A stretch of DNA of 64,000 nt from Sphingomonas psychrotolerans. GTDB lineage: Bacteria > Pseudomonadota > Alphaproteobacteria > Sphingomonadales > Sphingomonadaceae. Within the stretch, counting starts at the first letter, position 1; every line of letters starts with the position of its first letter. The stretch is taken from the NCBI RefSeq assembly GCF_002796605.1, contig NZ_CP024923.1, positions 1,674,001 to 1,738,000 of the forward strand. Direction: 5' to 3'. The notes beneath the pieces were generated by a model that had not been told where the DNA came from, did not search any database, and saw only the letters and a list, made by a program, of their open reading frames with translations. Below, piece after piece: positions 34,595 through 44,271 of this stretch. A program made the position numbers and the translations under genes.

Positions 34595-36145
34595 TTAGGC
34601 GGCTTCGGCCTCGGCCGTGCCGCCCAGCGCGACCTGCTCCACCCAGCAATCCATCTGCCCGGCGATCTTGTTGAGCAGGCCGGCGTGATAGTGAGTCACG
34701 TCGGCCATCTCGTCGTCGCGCTCGATCAGGTGCGCGAGGTCGAGCACCCAGATATTGCCGGGATTCTCGCGCGCCGCCTTGCGCCATAAAGCGTTGAACC
34801 GGCGCGTGCGCTCGGGGGTATGGTTGAGCCCGACGCGCCATTTGTCCTCGGGGGCATCCTCGGGCGGGAGCACGACCAGCATGCGCAGGCCGCGCTCGAG
34901 CAGGAAGATGCAGGTGCGGATGACGCAGGTCTCGTAGAGGCCGATGTCGATCAAATGCCATTGGCCGGGCCAGCGCACGTCCAGATAGTCCACGGTCGCG
35001 CCATAGACGAGCAGAGGCGGGAAATGCTGCGTTTCATGGCTGCCGTCGGTCATCATCCGTAGTGCGAACAGCCGCGGATGGTTGTCGAACTCGATCGCCG
35101 GCCGGAAACGGCTGAAATGCGCGATCCCGCCCGATTGGCAATCGAACATGATCCGGATCGCCGGATCGGGCGCCGCTGTCGGCAGCTGTTCGGCAAGAAG
35201 CTGGGCACGGACTTCCGGTTCGTGGAAGCTGCAATCCTCGATCCAGTCCGGCGCGGTGCGGCTGAAGCGCCCGTCCCACGCGCTGGTGTCGATCGCGGGC
35301 CACTTCTCACGCACCTTGTCGAGCGCATATTCCTCGAGCCCCATGTGCATCACGCGGCACGAGAAAGTGAAATGAGCCAAGCGTTCGGTGGCGCGATCGA
35401 CCATCGCGAAACCGACCAGCCCGTAGCGACCGTAATTGTCCCAGGCGAAGATCGACCAGCTGTCGAACCCGACCAGGTCGATGATGTCGCGCTCGAGATC
35501 CCCCTGCGCGGCACGCGAACCGGTATAGTTGAGCTGGTTCGATCGGTTGATCAGCTCGACGATGCGATCCGCGAAATCGAGATTGTCCATCATGTGCGGG
35601 GCGCAGGCACGGATGCCGCATGACCGCAGGAAATCCTCGTTGGAAAGCGGTCCCGCCGCGGCCCGATCGCGCCGCTTGCGCTCGAGCATGCGATAGTCGT
35701 CGACACGGCTGCGCGTGCCGGCCTGGAGCGAAAGCAGGCCGGCGAGCTGATCGTCGGCATCTGCTCTGGTGATATCGAGCGTCTGGATCTCGGGCAGAAA
35801 GTGGCGGACCTCGGCGAGGTTCAGTGCATTGTCGTCGACGAACAGCACATTAGCGGGACGAAGCTGCATGTCCTCGATGATCGCCTCGATCGCAGCGGGC
35901 TTGGGCGTGAAAGCAATATGCGGAAAGACGAATTCGTCCCACAAGCCGAGCCCGACGAGGGTCTCCCGGGCGGTCTCAAGATCATTCTTCGAACAGATCG
36001 ACGAGACCACACCCCTGGCGTTGAACGCGCGCACCATTTCGGCGCGCTGTGCATAAAGCGAGACGGCGTCGCCATCGGCGAGGGTCCCTCGCCACAAAGT
36101 GTCGTCGAGATCCCAGATGATGAGCTTGATCGGAGTGGTCCACAT
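34595..36145 (-). CDS. FkbH-like HAD-IIIC domain protein
   Basis: The 516-residue protein starts with a HAD-IIIC phosphatase domain (WDLDDTLWRGTLADG, the DxD motif at about 11-13, and VLFVDDN as motif III). It is followed by a GNAT-like middle (NRSNQLNYTG) and a C-terminal SGNH-type region. FkbH relatives load acyl groups on carrier proteins; no carrier protein or polyketide gene lies nearby, so the substrate is unknown. The ATG is close behind AAGGGG. Confidence 0.75.
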   Translation of the reverse strand: MWTTPIKLIIWDLDDTLWRGTLADGDAVSLYAQRAEMVRAFNARGVVSSICSKNDLETARETLVGLGLWDEFVFPHIAFTPKPAAIEAIIEDMQLRPANVLFVDDNALNLAEVRHFLPEIQTLDITRADADDQLAGLLSLQAGTRSRVDDYRMLERKRRDRAAAGPLSNEDFLRSCGIRACAPHMMDNLDFADRIVELINRSNQLNYTGSRAAQGDLERDIIDLVGFDSWSIFAWDNYGRYGLVGFAMVDRATERLAHFTFSCRVMHMGLEEYALDKVREKWPAIDTSAWDGRFSRTAPDWIEDCSFHEPEVRAQLLAEQLPTAAPDPAIRIMFDCQSGGIAHFSRFRPAIEFDNHPRLFALRMMTDGSHETQHFPPLLVYGATVDYLDVRWPGQWHLIDIGLYETCVIRTCIFLLERGLRMLVVLPPEDAPEDKWRVGLNHTPERTRRFNALWRKAARENPGNIWVLDLAHLIERDDEMADVTHYHAGLLNKIAGQMDCWVEQVALGGTAEAEAA

Positions 36146-36189
36146 CCCCTTATTGTAGGACGTGCGCACCCTTGTGCGGTGCGAAACCG

Positions 36190-37095
36190 CTAGAGCAGCC
36201 CCTGTTCGCGATACCAGGCCGCAGTCGCGGCGAGCCCCGCCTGCGTCTCGACCTGCGGTTGCCAAAGGCGTGCCGATGGGCGTCGCGAGGAATCGATCAC
36301 CCAGTCTTCATGGCAGAAATAGGCGACCCGATCGGGTGTCAGCTTGGCGCCGGCGCCACGCACCAGCCGATCGAGATGCGCGCCCGCCATCATCAGCGGC
36401 CGCGGCAGGGCGATCGCCGCGACGCGCTTGCCGGTCGCGGTGCCGATCGCCAGTGCGAACTCCTTGTGGCTCCAGCCATGTTCGCGCCCGTCGTCGCAAT
36501 CGTAGGAGCGGCCGCCATTGCCGCTGCTGGCCAATGCGAGCAGCAGCCGTCCGAGGTCACCGACCTCGATCACCGAGAGCCGCCCGCCCGGCGGCAACAA
36601 TGCGATGCCCTTCTTGGCGAGCTTGAACAGCTCGAGCATCTCCATGTCGCCCGGACCATAGATCGCCGGGGGCCGCACCACGACCGCGTCGAGCAGCGAC
36701 TGCTCGACCAGTTGCTCGGCCTCGGCCTTGGACCAGCCATAATCGGACATGCCGGGCTCGCGCGCGGCGAGCGACGAAACATGGACGAAGCGCTGCACGC
36801 CCGCCCCCTCGGCCGCGGCGAGCATGTTCCGGGTGCCGTGGACATTGCCGGCGGCGAAGCCGGCGCGATCGGGCGCGTTGACCACCCCGGCGACATGGAT
36901 CACCGCGTCGACGCCTTCGCAGAGCTGTGCCAGCGCCGACGCGTTGTCGAGATCTCCAGCCACCCACGCGATATGCGCGCGCGCCGCCTGCTCGCGCCGG
37001 GTGAGTGCGCGCACTTCATGGCCCGCGGCAGTCGCCAGTGCGATCAGGCGCGATCCGACGAAGCCGGTGCCGCCGGTGATGGCGAGAAGGGCCAT
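36190..37095 (-). CDS. NAD(P)-dependent epimerase/dehydratase (extended SDR)
   Basis: The 301-residue protein has the Rossmann motif TGGTGFVGS (about 7-15), VIHVAGVV, catalytic YGWSK and RPPAIYGPG, placing it in the extended SDR group close to the NDUFA9/SDR_a5-type sugar epimerase-like proteins. It begins 26 bases after proB on the same strand, so it is probably co-transcribed. The substrate cannot be told from sequence. Confidence 0.82.
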   Translation of the reverse strand: MALLAITGGTGFVGSRLIALATAAGHEVRALTRREQAARAHIAWVAGDLDNASALAQLCEGVDAVIHVAGVVNAPDRAGFAAGNVHGTRNMLAAAEGAGVQRFVHVSSLAAREPGMSDYGWSKAEAEQLVEQSLLDAVVVRPPAIYGPGDMEMLELFKLAKKGIALLPPGGRLSVIEVGDLGRLLLALASSGNGGRSYDCDDGREHGWSHKEFALAIGTATGKRVAAIALPRPLMMAGAHLDRLVRGAGAKLTPDRVAYFCHEDWVIDSSRRPSARLWQPQVETQAGLAATAAWYREQGLL

Positions 37096-37120
37096 TATCC
37101 GTGCTCCTCGAGCCTGATCA

Positions 37121-38227
37121 TCACAGCAGCGCCATATGGTTGCGATGCACCAGCGCCGAGCGCGGGGCATAGCCTAGGATATCGGCCTGCGCGTCGCTGC
37201 GATGCCCGGCAATGCGCGCGGCGTCCTCGCCTGGATATTCGGCGAGCCCGCGCGCAAGATGCCGCCCGTCCGGGCCGGCGATCACCACCAGATCGCCGCG
37301 GGCGAAATCGCCTTCGACTCGCGTCGCCCCTGCCGCAAGCAGGCTGCTGCCCGTCGCGAGCGCTCTGGCTGCGCCCGCATCGACATGGATCGTACCCCGC
37401 GCGGTAAGCCCGCCGGCCAGCCACGCCTTGCGCGCCGGCGCCGCTTTCTCGGCGACGAACAGCGTGTGCCGCGCGGCTGCCGACAAGGGTCGCTCGACGC
37501 GACCTGATACGATTGCGAGATGCGCGCCGGCGGCGTTGGCGATCCGTGCCGCGGCGATCTTCGAGACCATCCCGCCCGATCCCATGCCCGAGGCAGATCC
37601 CCTGTCCGCCATCGCCTCGATCGCGGCATCGATCCGCTCGACCAGGGCGACGTGCTGCGCGCCCGGCAGCGCCGGATTGCGATCGTACAGCCCGTCGACG
37701 TCGGAGAGCAGGACTACCCCCTGCGCGCCCGCCGCCTGCGCCACCCGGGCCGCGAGCCGATCGTTGTCGCCGAAGCGGATCTCCTCGGTCGCGACGCTGT
37801 CATTCTCGTTGAGCACGGGGACCACGCCGAGCCCGAGCAGCCGATCGAGCGTCGCCGCGGCGTTGAGATAGCGCCGCCGATGCTCGAGATCGTCGAGCGT
37901 CACCAGTATCTGCGCGGCGGTAAGTCCCTTGGCGCCGAGCGTCTCCGCCCAGACCTGACTGAGCGCGATCTGGCCCACGGCGGCGGCGGCCTGCGCGTCC
38001 TCGAGGCTCGCGCGGCCGCCCTTGCTCAAACCCAGCCGTCGCGCGCCGAGCGCGATCGCGCCCGACGAGACCACTGCGACCTGCTGTCCTTCCACCACAC
38101 GCGCGGCGATGTCCGCGGCAATCCCTTCGAGCCATGCCCGCCGCACGCCGCCATCGGGATCGACGAGCAGCGCCGACCCGATCTTGACGACGAGGCGCGG
38201 GCAGGAAGCGGGCGGAAAAAGATACAT
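37121..38227 (-). CDS. proB: Glutamate 5-kinase
   Basis: The 368-residue enzyme phosphorylates glutamate, the first step of proline synthesis. It has the kinase motifs VVKIGSALL, VSSGAIALG, LNENDSV and GSGGMVSKI, then a C-terminal PUA domain (about 275-360). The start is the ATG that gives MYLFPPA before the kinase core. It lies downstream of obgE and one unknown gene. Confidence 0.95.
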   Translation of the reverse strand: MYLFPPASCPRLVVKIGSALLVDPDGGVRRAWLEGIAADIAARVVEGQQVAVVSSGAIALGARRLGLSKGGRASLEDAQAAAAVGQIALSQVWAETLGAKGLTAAQILVTLDDLEHRRRYLNAAATLDRLLGLGVVPVLNENDSVATEEIRFGDNDRLAARVAQAAGAQGVVLLSDVDGLYDRNPALPGAQHVALVERIDAAIEAMADRGSASGMGSGGMVSKIAAARIANAAGAHLAIVSGRVERPLSAAARHTLFVAEKAAPARKAWLAGGLTARGTIHVDAGAARALATGSSLLAAGATRVEGDFARGDLVVIAGPDGRHLARGLAEYPGEDAARIAGHRSDAQADILGYAPRSALVHRNHMALL

Positions 38228-38307
38228 GGGGCCGGCTATATGGCGCACCGCTCCTTCCTTCCAGATGGGATCGCATGGTTCGCCAGCCACCGCGCTCTTA
38301 TGCGTAA

Positions 38308-38886
38308 TCAGTGATCGAAGCGCTCGCGCCAGAACTCCCTGCCACGGTCTACCGCGCTTTCCACTGTGTTGCCGTCCCAGCTGAACTCTAGCAGACGCTG
38401 CTCGTCCCCATCCTGGAAAGACAGGTGGACGAGGTTCTTCGCTATCCGGGCCGAGGCCCATTGGAAGGCCAGCCGGTCCTCAAGCAGCGCCCCCCGGAAT
38501 ATGGTCTCCGCTGCCTGTTCAACTTGCCGCTCGATCGGGCGCCAGCTCTGATCGTTCACGAAGCGCTCGATCTCTTGCAGATATTGAGTGCGATCGAAAA
38601 GTAGGGTCCGTCCGGTACCTATCCAGGTGACAACCTCGCCGAGTTCCGATCGATCGACGACCCGATCATCGCACCCCTCGGCGCCGCAGGCACAACGTCC
38701 CACCCGAATTCGCGGTGATACCCCCAATAGCTCCGCAGCCAGATCGGGCGGGTCCAAGCCAAGAGCATCCGTGCCCAACCAGTCTACGCCATCGATCAAG
38801 ACACGCGCCTCATGATCATTCGAGGCAGGGCTCACCTTCACGACAATGCCGATCTGCGCGGGCCGGGTCGTCAAACAGGCGACCAC
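38308..38886 (-). CDS. Hypothetical protein between obgE and proB
   Basis: The 192-residue soluble protein is not recognised. It has a Cys cluster (RCACGAEGC, three Cys within six residues) that might bind metal, and a C-terminal part with aromatic and acidic residues ([17 protein letters not shown]). It uses GTG 38886 overlapping the obgE stop by 16 bases; GTG 38841 is an alternative. It interrupts the obgE-proB pair, which is often adjacent in related genomes, and its codon use seems less GC-biased than its neighbours. Confidence 0.55.
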   Translation of the reverse strand: MVACLTTRPAQIGIVVKVSPASNDHEARVLIDGVDWLGTDALGLDPPDLAAELLGVSPRIRVGRCACGAEGCDDRVVDRSELGEVVTWIGTGRTLLFDRTQYLQEIERFVNDQSWRPIERQVEQAAETIFRGALLEDRLAFQWASARIAKNLVHLSFQDGDEQRLLEFSWDGNTVESAVDRGREFWRERFDH

Positions 38887-39920
38887 TCGATCGTGTCCTC
38901 GCCCTCGTCATCGGCGGCCACCGTGCCCGGCTCTGGTCCGATCGCCTCGAGCAATTTGTCGAGCACCCAGTCGACCCCCACTCCACTCACGCCGGAAATC
39001 GGGATCACCTCCGCGCCGCTCGCCTCTTCGAGTTCGGCCGACAGCGCCGCGATCAGCTCCTCGTCGAGCGTGTCGATCTTGTTGAGCGCGACCACGATAT
39101 GTTTGTCGGTGAGCCCGGCGCCGTAATTTTCGAGCTCGTCGCGGACAATGCGATAGCTTTCGGCGACGTCGGCGTCATTGGCGTCGACAAGATGGAGCAG
39201 CACTCGACAACGCTCGATATGCCCGAGGAAGCGATCGCCGATGCCCGCGCCTTCCGCCGCGCCTTCGATCAGCCCGGGAATGTCCGCCACCACGAACTCG
39301 TTCTGCTTGTGGCGAACCACGCCCAGCTGGGGCCGGGTGGTCGTAAAGGCATAGGCGCCGACCTTTGCCTGCGCGTTGGTCACAGCGTTGATGAAGGTCG
39401 ACTTGCCGGCATTGGGCAGCCCGACCAGGCCCGCATCGGCGAGCAGCTTGAGCCGCAGCCACACCCAAGCCTCCTCATACGGCCAGCCGGTGCCGTGCTG
39501 GCGCGGCGCGCGGTTGGTGGAGGTCTTGTAGCTGGCATTGCCGCGCCCGCCGTCGCCGCCACGCAGGAAGACGATGCGTTCGCCCACCTTGGTGAGGTCG
39601 GCGAGCACGGTTCTCTCGTCGTCGTCGGCGAGAATCTGGGTGCCCACCGGCACCTTGACCACCAGATCGTCGCCGCCCCCGCCCGTCCGGTTCGCGCCCG
39701 AGCCGCCATGGCCGCGCGGTGCCCGGAAGTGCTGGGTGTAGCGGAAGTCGATCAGCGTATTGAGCCCCGCCACCGCCTCGAAGATGATGTCTCCGCCCTT
39801 GCCGCCATTGCCGCCGTCGGGGCCGCCATATTCCATGAATTTTTCGCGCCGGAAGCTCACCGCTCCCGGTCCACCGGCGCCCGAGCGCACGAAAATCTTC
39901 GCCTGATCCAGAAAATGCAT
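38871..39920 (-). CDS. obgE: Obg-family GTPase
   Basis: This 349-residue ribosome-associated GTPase acts in 50S maturation and stress control. It has the Gly-rich Obg domain ([13 protein letters not shown], about 32-44), the G1 motif GLPNAGKST, switch [11 protein letters not shown] and the NKID motif. The C-terminal extension is short and acidic. It is the first gene of the minus-strand run obgE-unknown-proB-epimerase. Confidence 0.96.
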   Translation of the reverse strand: MHFLDQAKIFVRSGAGGPGAVSFRREKFMEYGGPDGGNGGKGGDIIFEAVAGLNTLIDFRYTQHFRAPRGHGGSGANRTGGGGDDLVVKVPVGTQILADDDERTVLADLTKVGERIVFLRGGDGGRGNASYKTSTNRAPRQHGTGWPYEEAWVWLRLKLLADAGLVGLPNAGKSTFINAVTNAQAKVGAYAFTTTRPQLGVVRHKQNEFVVADIPGLIEGAAEGAGIGDRFLGHIERCRVLLHLVDANDADVAESYRIVRDELENYGAGLTDKHIVVALNKIDTLDEELIAALSAELEEASGAEVIPISGVSGVGVDWVLDKLLEAIGPEPGTVAADDEGEDTIEWSPV

Positions 39921-40075
39921 GTGGCGTCATATAGACGTTGCCGCCCATCCGTCACCCCATGACGGCCAATCCGTCGTTTCGGGGTGGCGCCCATTGGAAC
40001 CGCGAGTATAGGCTCATACTTTAGCCGAGCGACGCGTCTCGCGTCGGCACGACGGAGCAGGCACGCGGCCCACGC

Positions 40076-41281
40076 ATGAAGTCCATCGATCGCTACATGG
40101 CGCGGCTGATCGCTGTTCCCCTGATCTCCACATTGCTGATCTCGGCGATGCTGCTGGTGCTCGATCGCATGCTGCGGCTGTTCGATTTCGTCGCGACCGA
40201 AGGCGGGCCGGTCAGCGTCGTCTGGCGGATGCTCGCCAATCTGCTTCCCGAATATCTCGGCCTCGGCATCCCGATCGGGCTGATGCTCGGCTGTCTGCTC
40301 GCTTTTCGCCGCCTCGCCACCTCGTCCGAGCTCGACGTGCTGCGCGCAGTGGGGATCAGCTATACGCGCCTGCTGTACGTGCCCTTCATGTATGCGATCG
40401 CACTGGCGATCCTGAACCTCGTGATCGTCGGCTATGTCCAGCCGCGCGCGCGCTACAATTACGAACAGCTCCGCTTCGAACTGCGCTCGGGCGCACTCGG
40501 CGCGTCGATCAAGGTTGGCGAATTCACCAATTTCGGCACCCAGATGACGCTCCGGATCGAGAGCAGCGCCAATGAAGGCCGCGACCTTTCGGGCATCTTC
40601 GTGCGCATGACGACCAAGGAAGGCCCGGTCGCGGTCACTGCCGAGAAGGGCCAGTTCCTCCGCGCCGACGATCCCAACACGATCATCTTCCGGCTGACCA
40701 AGGGCACGCTCGTCCATAGCGCGCAGGGGTCGCCGGTCCCGCGCGTGCTCACCTTCGACACACACAATCTGCCGATCCCGCTTCCCAAATACGAGCAGTT
40801 CCGCAAGCGCGGCGACAAGAGCCTCGAGCGCACGCTTCCCGAGCTCGCCGTGCTCGGCAAGGATCCCGGCGCCGCCAGCGAGCTGCGCGCCACCAGCCGC
40901 GCCGCCTTCCACTTCCGCCTTGCCGAAGTCGTCTCGATGTTCCTGCTGCCGATGCTCGCCGCGGCGCTCGGCATTCCGCCCAAGCGCTCCACTTCGGCGC
41001 TCGGCGTGTTCCTGTCGATCGTGATGATCGTCACCTATCACAAGGTGAACGAATATGGGCAGGCGATCGGCAGCCTCGGCCGGATCGATCCGATCATTGC
41101 CTTGTGGGTGCCGTTCGCGATCTTCGCGGGGCTGGTGCTGTGGATGTACCATACGGTCGCCTATGTCCCCGGCGGCCAGCCGATCGGCGGGCTGGAGAAG
41201 GTGTTCGCCAAGATCTGGGCAGCGATCCGCCGCCGCCTCCCCGGCCGCCGCCGCCGCAAGACCATGGAGATCCCGGCGTGA
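40076..41281 (+). CDS. lptF: LPS export permease LptF
   Basis: The 401-residue YjgP/YjgQ-family protein is one of the two membrane subunits of the LptB2FG ABC transporter, which extracts lipopolysaccharide (or the equivalent lipid) from the inner membrane. It has three helices at each end and a periplasmic beta-jellyroll between them (about 125-280). LSSELDVLRAVGIS-like motif SSELDVLRAVGIS is present. The C-terminal tail is very Arg-rich. It overlaps lptG by four bases (GTGA). Confidence 0.9.
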   Translation: MKSIDRYMARLIAVPLISTLLISAMLLVLDRMLRLFDFVATEGGPVSVVWRMLANLLPEYLGLGIPIGLMLGCLLAFRRLATSSELDVLRAVGISYTRLLYVPFMYAIALAILNLVIVGYVQPRARYNYEQLRFELRSGALGASIKVGEFTNFGTQMTLRIESSANEGRDLSGIFVRMTTKEGPVAVTAEKGQFLRADDPNTIIFRLTKGTLVHSAQGSPVPRVLTFDTHNLPIPLPKYEQFRKRGDKSLERTLPELAVLGKDPGAASELRATSRAAFHFRLAEVVSMFLLPMLAAALGIPPKRSTSALGVFLSIVMIVTYHKVNEYGQAIGSLGRIDPIIALWVPFAIFAGLVLWMYHTVAYVPGGQPIGGLEKVFAKIWAAIRRRLPGRRRRKTMEIPA

Positions 41282-42375
41282 ACTGGGTCAATTTCTTCCC
41301 GTCGCGCACGATGTCGCTCTACATGGGCAAGATGTTCCTCGTGCGCACCTTCGCCATCCTGGCGGGACTGGTGCTCATCCTGCAGTCGCTCGATCTTCTG
41401 AGCGAATCAGGGAAGATCATGGCCTATGCCGGCAATGGCGATGCCGAGATCTGGCGGTATGTCGGCTTGCGGACGCCGCAGCTCGTTGCGACGTTCCTGC
41501 CCTTCGCGGTGCTGCTCGGCACGATCCTCGCGCTCTCGCAGCTCAACCAGAACAGCGAAGTCATCGCGATGAAGGCGTCGGGCCTCTCGGCGCATCAGGT
41601 GCTGGCACCCTTGCTGCTCACTGCGCTCGGCGTCGCGGCCTTGTCCTTCACGTTCAACAACCGGATCGTCGCGCGCGCCACCACCACGCTCGAACAATGG
41701 AAGAAGGTCGAGTACGGGCCTCTGCCGATCGATCGGGGCGACCGTTCGAACGTCTGGGTCAAGGACGGCAACAATCTGATCGTGGTCGACCAGATTCGCG
41801 GCAAAGGCGACGCGGCGCAGCTCTACGACGTCACCGTCTATGAACGCAGCGGCCAGTCGCTCCGCGCGATCCTGACCGCGAAGCGCGGCGTTCGCGACGG
41901 CAGGGGCTGGCGCGTCGACGGCGTCCAGCGCTTCGATGTCGCCGCGGGGACGATGACGTCGCTCGCCCCCATGCGTATCGCCGATGGCGTACGGCCTGAT
42001 CAGTTCACGCTCAGCCATATCAATGCCGATGGACTGTCGTTCGGCGAACTGCGCGAAGTGATCGACGACCTCAAGCTCGCCGGCCGGCCGACCAAGGCAC
42101 TCGAGGGTTCGCTTTGGCACAAATTGTCGGGGCCGCTCTCGTCGGTACTGATGCCGCTGCTCGGCGCAGTCGCAGCGTTCGGCATCGCCCGATCGGGCAA
42201 GCTGTTCGTCCGCGCCGTAATCGGCATGGCGCTCGGTTTCCTGTTCTTCGTCGCCGACAATTTCGCGTTGGCTATGGGTAATCTCGGTGCCTACCCGCCC
42301 TTCCTCGCCGCCTGGGCGCCGTTCCTGCTGTTCCTGATGATCGGCGAGGCGGTGCTGCTCAGGACCGAGGAATAA
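41278..42375 (+). CDS. lptG: LPS export permease LptG
   Basis: The 365-residue partner of LptF has the same plan: helices near 20-40, 60-80 and 105-125, a periplasmic beta domain and three C-terminal helices. NSEVIAMKASGLS is the coupling-helix region. The start is GTG 41278, overlapping the lptF stop; ATG 41311 would remove 11 residues. LptF and LptG together show normal outer-membrane lipid export. Confidence 0.9.
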   Translation: MNWVNFFPSRTMSLYMGKMFLVRTFAILAGLVLILQSLDLLSESGKIMAYAGNGDAEIWRYVGLRTPQLVATFLPFAVLLGTILALSQLNQNSEVIAMKASGLSAHQVLAPLLLTALGVAALSFTFNNRIVARATTTLEQWKKVEYGPLPIDRGDRSNVWVKDGNNLIVVDQIRGKGDAAQLYDVTVYERSGQSLRAILTAKRGVRDGRGWRVDGVQRFDVAAGTMTSLAPMRIADGVRPDQFTLSHINADGLSFGELREVIDDLKLAGRPTKALEGSLWHKLSGPLSSVLMPLLGAVAAFGIARSGKLFVRAVIGMALGFLFFVADNFALAMGNLGAYPPFLAAWAPFLLFLMIGEAVLLRTEE

Positions 42376-42493
42376 GCGACCGGACCGGCTGCCAACCGAA
42401 AGGTCGGCGCAAGAAGCCCCCGGAGGAGGCTGCCCCTACTGCCCTTCCACGGCGTTCCTTGCAGCCGTCCCCGCAAACCTGCACTATCCGGGA

Positions 42494-43030
42494 ATGAGAA
42501 GCGCGGAGACCCGCTGGCCTCATGGCTGGGCTGTACGGACTTTCCTGTCGATGCTGCTCGTAATTGTCGCGGTTCTGTGCGCAATCATCGGCGTTTTCCT
42601 GCCGTTTGACCTGGCGTCGCAAGCGCGAGAAGATCGCATCTATTATCAACAATTCGAGCAGGCTGCCCGCTATCTCGACCGAGCCGGCCAGGCTCCGGCA
42701 CAGGTGGCGGTCCGTATTCCGCGATCACAAGGCGAGAACCCTTCGATCCATCCCGTTTCGATGAGCGCCTCACGGTGCGATGATGCTTCCTTCACAAAGT
42801 CGGCATCGGATCGCTTTGTCCTGTCTTTCTGGAGAGGCGAATGGACGGAATGCTACGCCTTCCCCTCAGGTAAAACCACCTTGGGCTTGTCGCTCGGTTC
42901 CTATCTGCGCCTCGGCTGGTGGAAGGCGCTCGCCTTCAGCTGGCTGATCGTCGTCGTGGCGGCCTATGGCGCGGTTCGACTGACCAGACCGCTTCGCCTC
43001 GCGCACGCCGCATCGCCGAATGTCAGCTAG
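42494..43030 (+). CDS. Small membrane protein of unknown function
   Basis: The 178-residue protein has two membrane helices (about 15-38 and 145-165) and a periplasmic domain of about 100 residues with two Cys (SRCDD and TECYAF) that could form a disulfide. It is not recognised. It follows lptG after a 118-base gap in which no other gene is apparent. Confidence 0.6.
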   Translation: MRSAETRWPHGWAVRTFLSMLLVIVAVLCAIIGVFLPFDLASQAREDRIYYQQFEQAARYLDRAGQAPAQVAVRIPRSQGENPSIHPVSMSASRCDDASFTKSASDRFVLSFWRGEWTECYAFPSGKTTLGLSLGSYLRLGWWKALAFSWLIVVVAAYGAVRLTRPLRLAHAASPNVS

Positions 43031-43045
43031 CCCGAACAGCGCCGT

Positions 43046-44149
43046 TTAGCGGCGCGCGCCCATCGTGCTTCGTGCCAGCTGGTGGACCAGCCCCGGCAAC
43101 CCCGCATAGCTCGCTTTGTGATAGGGCGAATCCTGCTCGACCATCGCGGTCAGGCGGCGATGTGCCTCGGCGAGATTATGGTAGGGCACGCTGGGCAGCA
43201 GATGGTGGAGCGCGTGATAGCGCAGACCCACCGGCGCCCAGAGCGCGGGCAGCAATCCCGGCGGCGGCACGTTGACGCTGTCGAGATATTGCGCGGTGAC
43301 CGTCATCGCCTCGCCTTCATTCTCCCAGAGATGCGCGACCAGCGTGCGGATCTGGTTGATCACTGTGATCGCGCTGATCACGCCGAGGAAGATCAGGAAG
43401 GCCTCGAGCGGGATGACGCCAACGGCGGTGAGCGCGATCAGCCCGATCGCCCAGACGCTGGTCGCGATTTCCTGCGCCAGCCAGCGGGTACGATCGGCAC
43501 CTTCGAGCGGGCGGCGGCGGAAGGCCGGATTGATGACGAGACCCGAATAGCGCTCGAACACCAGCTTGCGCAGCGGCGGCACCACCAGCGACAACGGCGA
43601 CAGCACGGCGTAGCGGAGCAGCAGCCCGATCGGCGCCAATACCGAGACCAGCACGAACAGCGGCAGCGACCACGGCTTCATCAACGCCAGCGGCAGATAT
43701 TCGGGATCGTCGACCGTGCCGTAGCGGGTGCGCGCGTGATGCAGATTGTGGACGCCCTCGTACATGAACGAGGGCACCATCAGCGGCACTCCGACAAGCG
43801 CATTCCATGCCAGCCGAAAGCCCGGCAGATTGCTGTGCTTGAGGTGGCTGATCTCGTGGATGAAGAGCAAGGCGCGATAGAGCGCGAGCACCGCGACCGC
43901 CGCGGCGAGCAGCGCCCAGCCCGCGGATGGCGCGAAGATCGCGGCCGCGAGCGCGCCATAGCCGAGCGCGGCCGAGGCCAGCATGTCGGTCCAGAAGATG
44001 GCGGGGCGCGCCTTGTGCAAGTCACGGGCGATCTCGGCCGCGGCGCGCAACATCGCCTTGTCGTCGGCGATGCGCCCGGCTGCGGCGCGCGCAGGTGTCG
44101 CGGCTTCGCGCAGATTCAATGCAACAGAGCTGTTCATAAGTGCATCCAT
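43046..44149 (-). CDS. Fatty acid desaturase-like di-iron membrane enzyme
   Basis: The 367-residue membrane protein has the three desaturase His boxes HEISHLKH, HNLHH and HALHH plus later HNLAEAH. About four membrane helices flank them. Such enzymes insert double bonds or hydroxyls in acyl lipids or carotenoids. ATG 44149 is preferred; MNSSVAL at 44137 is an alternative. It converges on the preceding small membrane gene. Confidence 0.85.
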   Translation of the reverse strand: MDALMNSSVALNLREAATPARAAAGRIADDKAMLRAAAEIARDLHKARPAIFWTDMLASAALGYGALAAAIFAPSAGWALLAAAVAVLALYRALLFIHEISHLKHSNLPGFRLAWNALVGVPLMVPSFMYEGVHNLHHARTRYGTVDDPEYLPLALMKPWSLPLFVLVSVLAPIGLLLRYAVLSPLSLVVPPLRKLVFERYSGLVINPAFRRRPLEGADRTRWLAQEIATSVWAIGLIALTAVGVIPLEAFLIFLGVISAITVINQIRTLVAHLWENEGEAMTVTAQYLDSVNVPPPGLLPALWAPVGLRYHALHHLLPSVPYHNLAEAHRRLTAMVEQDSPYHKASYAGLPGLVHQLARSTMGARR

Positions 44150-44271
44150 TGCCTCCAGATAGTGGCCAGGATGGGGCAATAACAGGGGGATGCCGCGGCG
44201 CGGCAGGTTCCGCTTGACAAGCACCGTCCTCAAGCGGGACTTCGGCGCACCTCTGTCAAAGGCTCGCGTTC

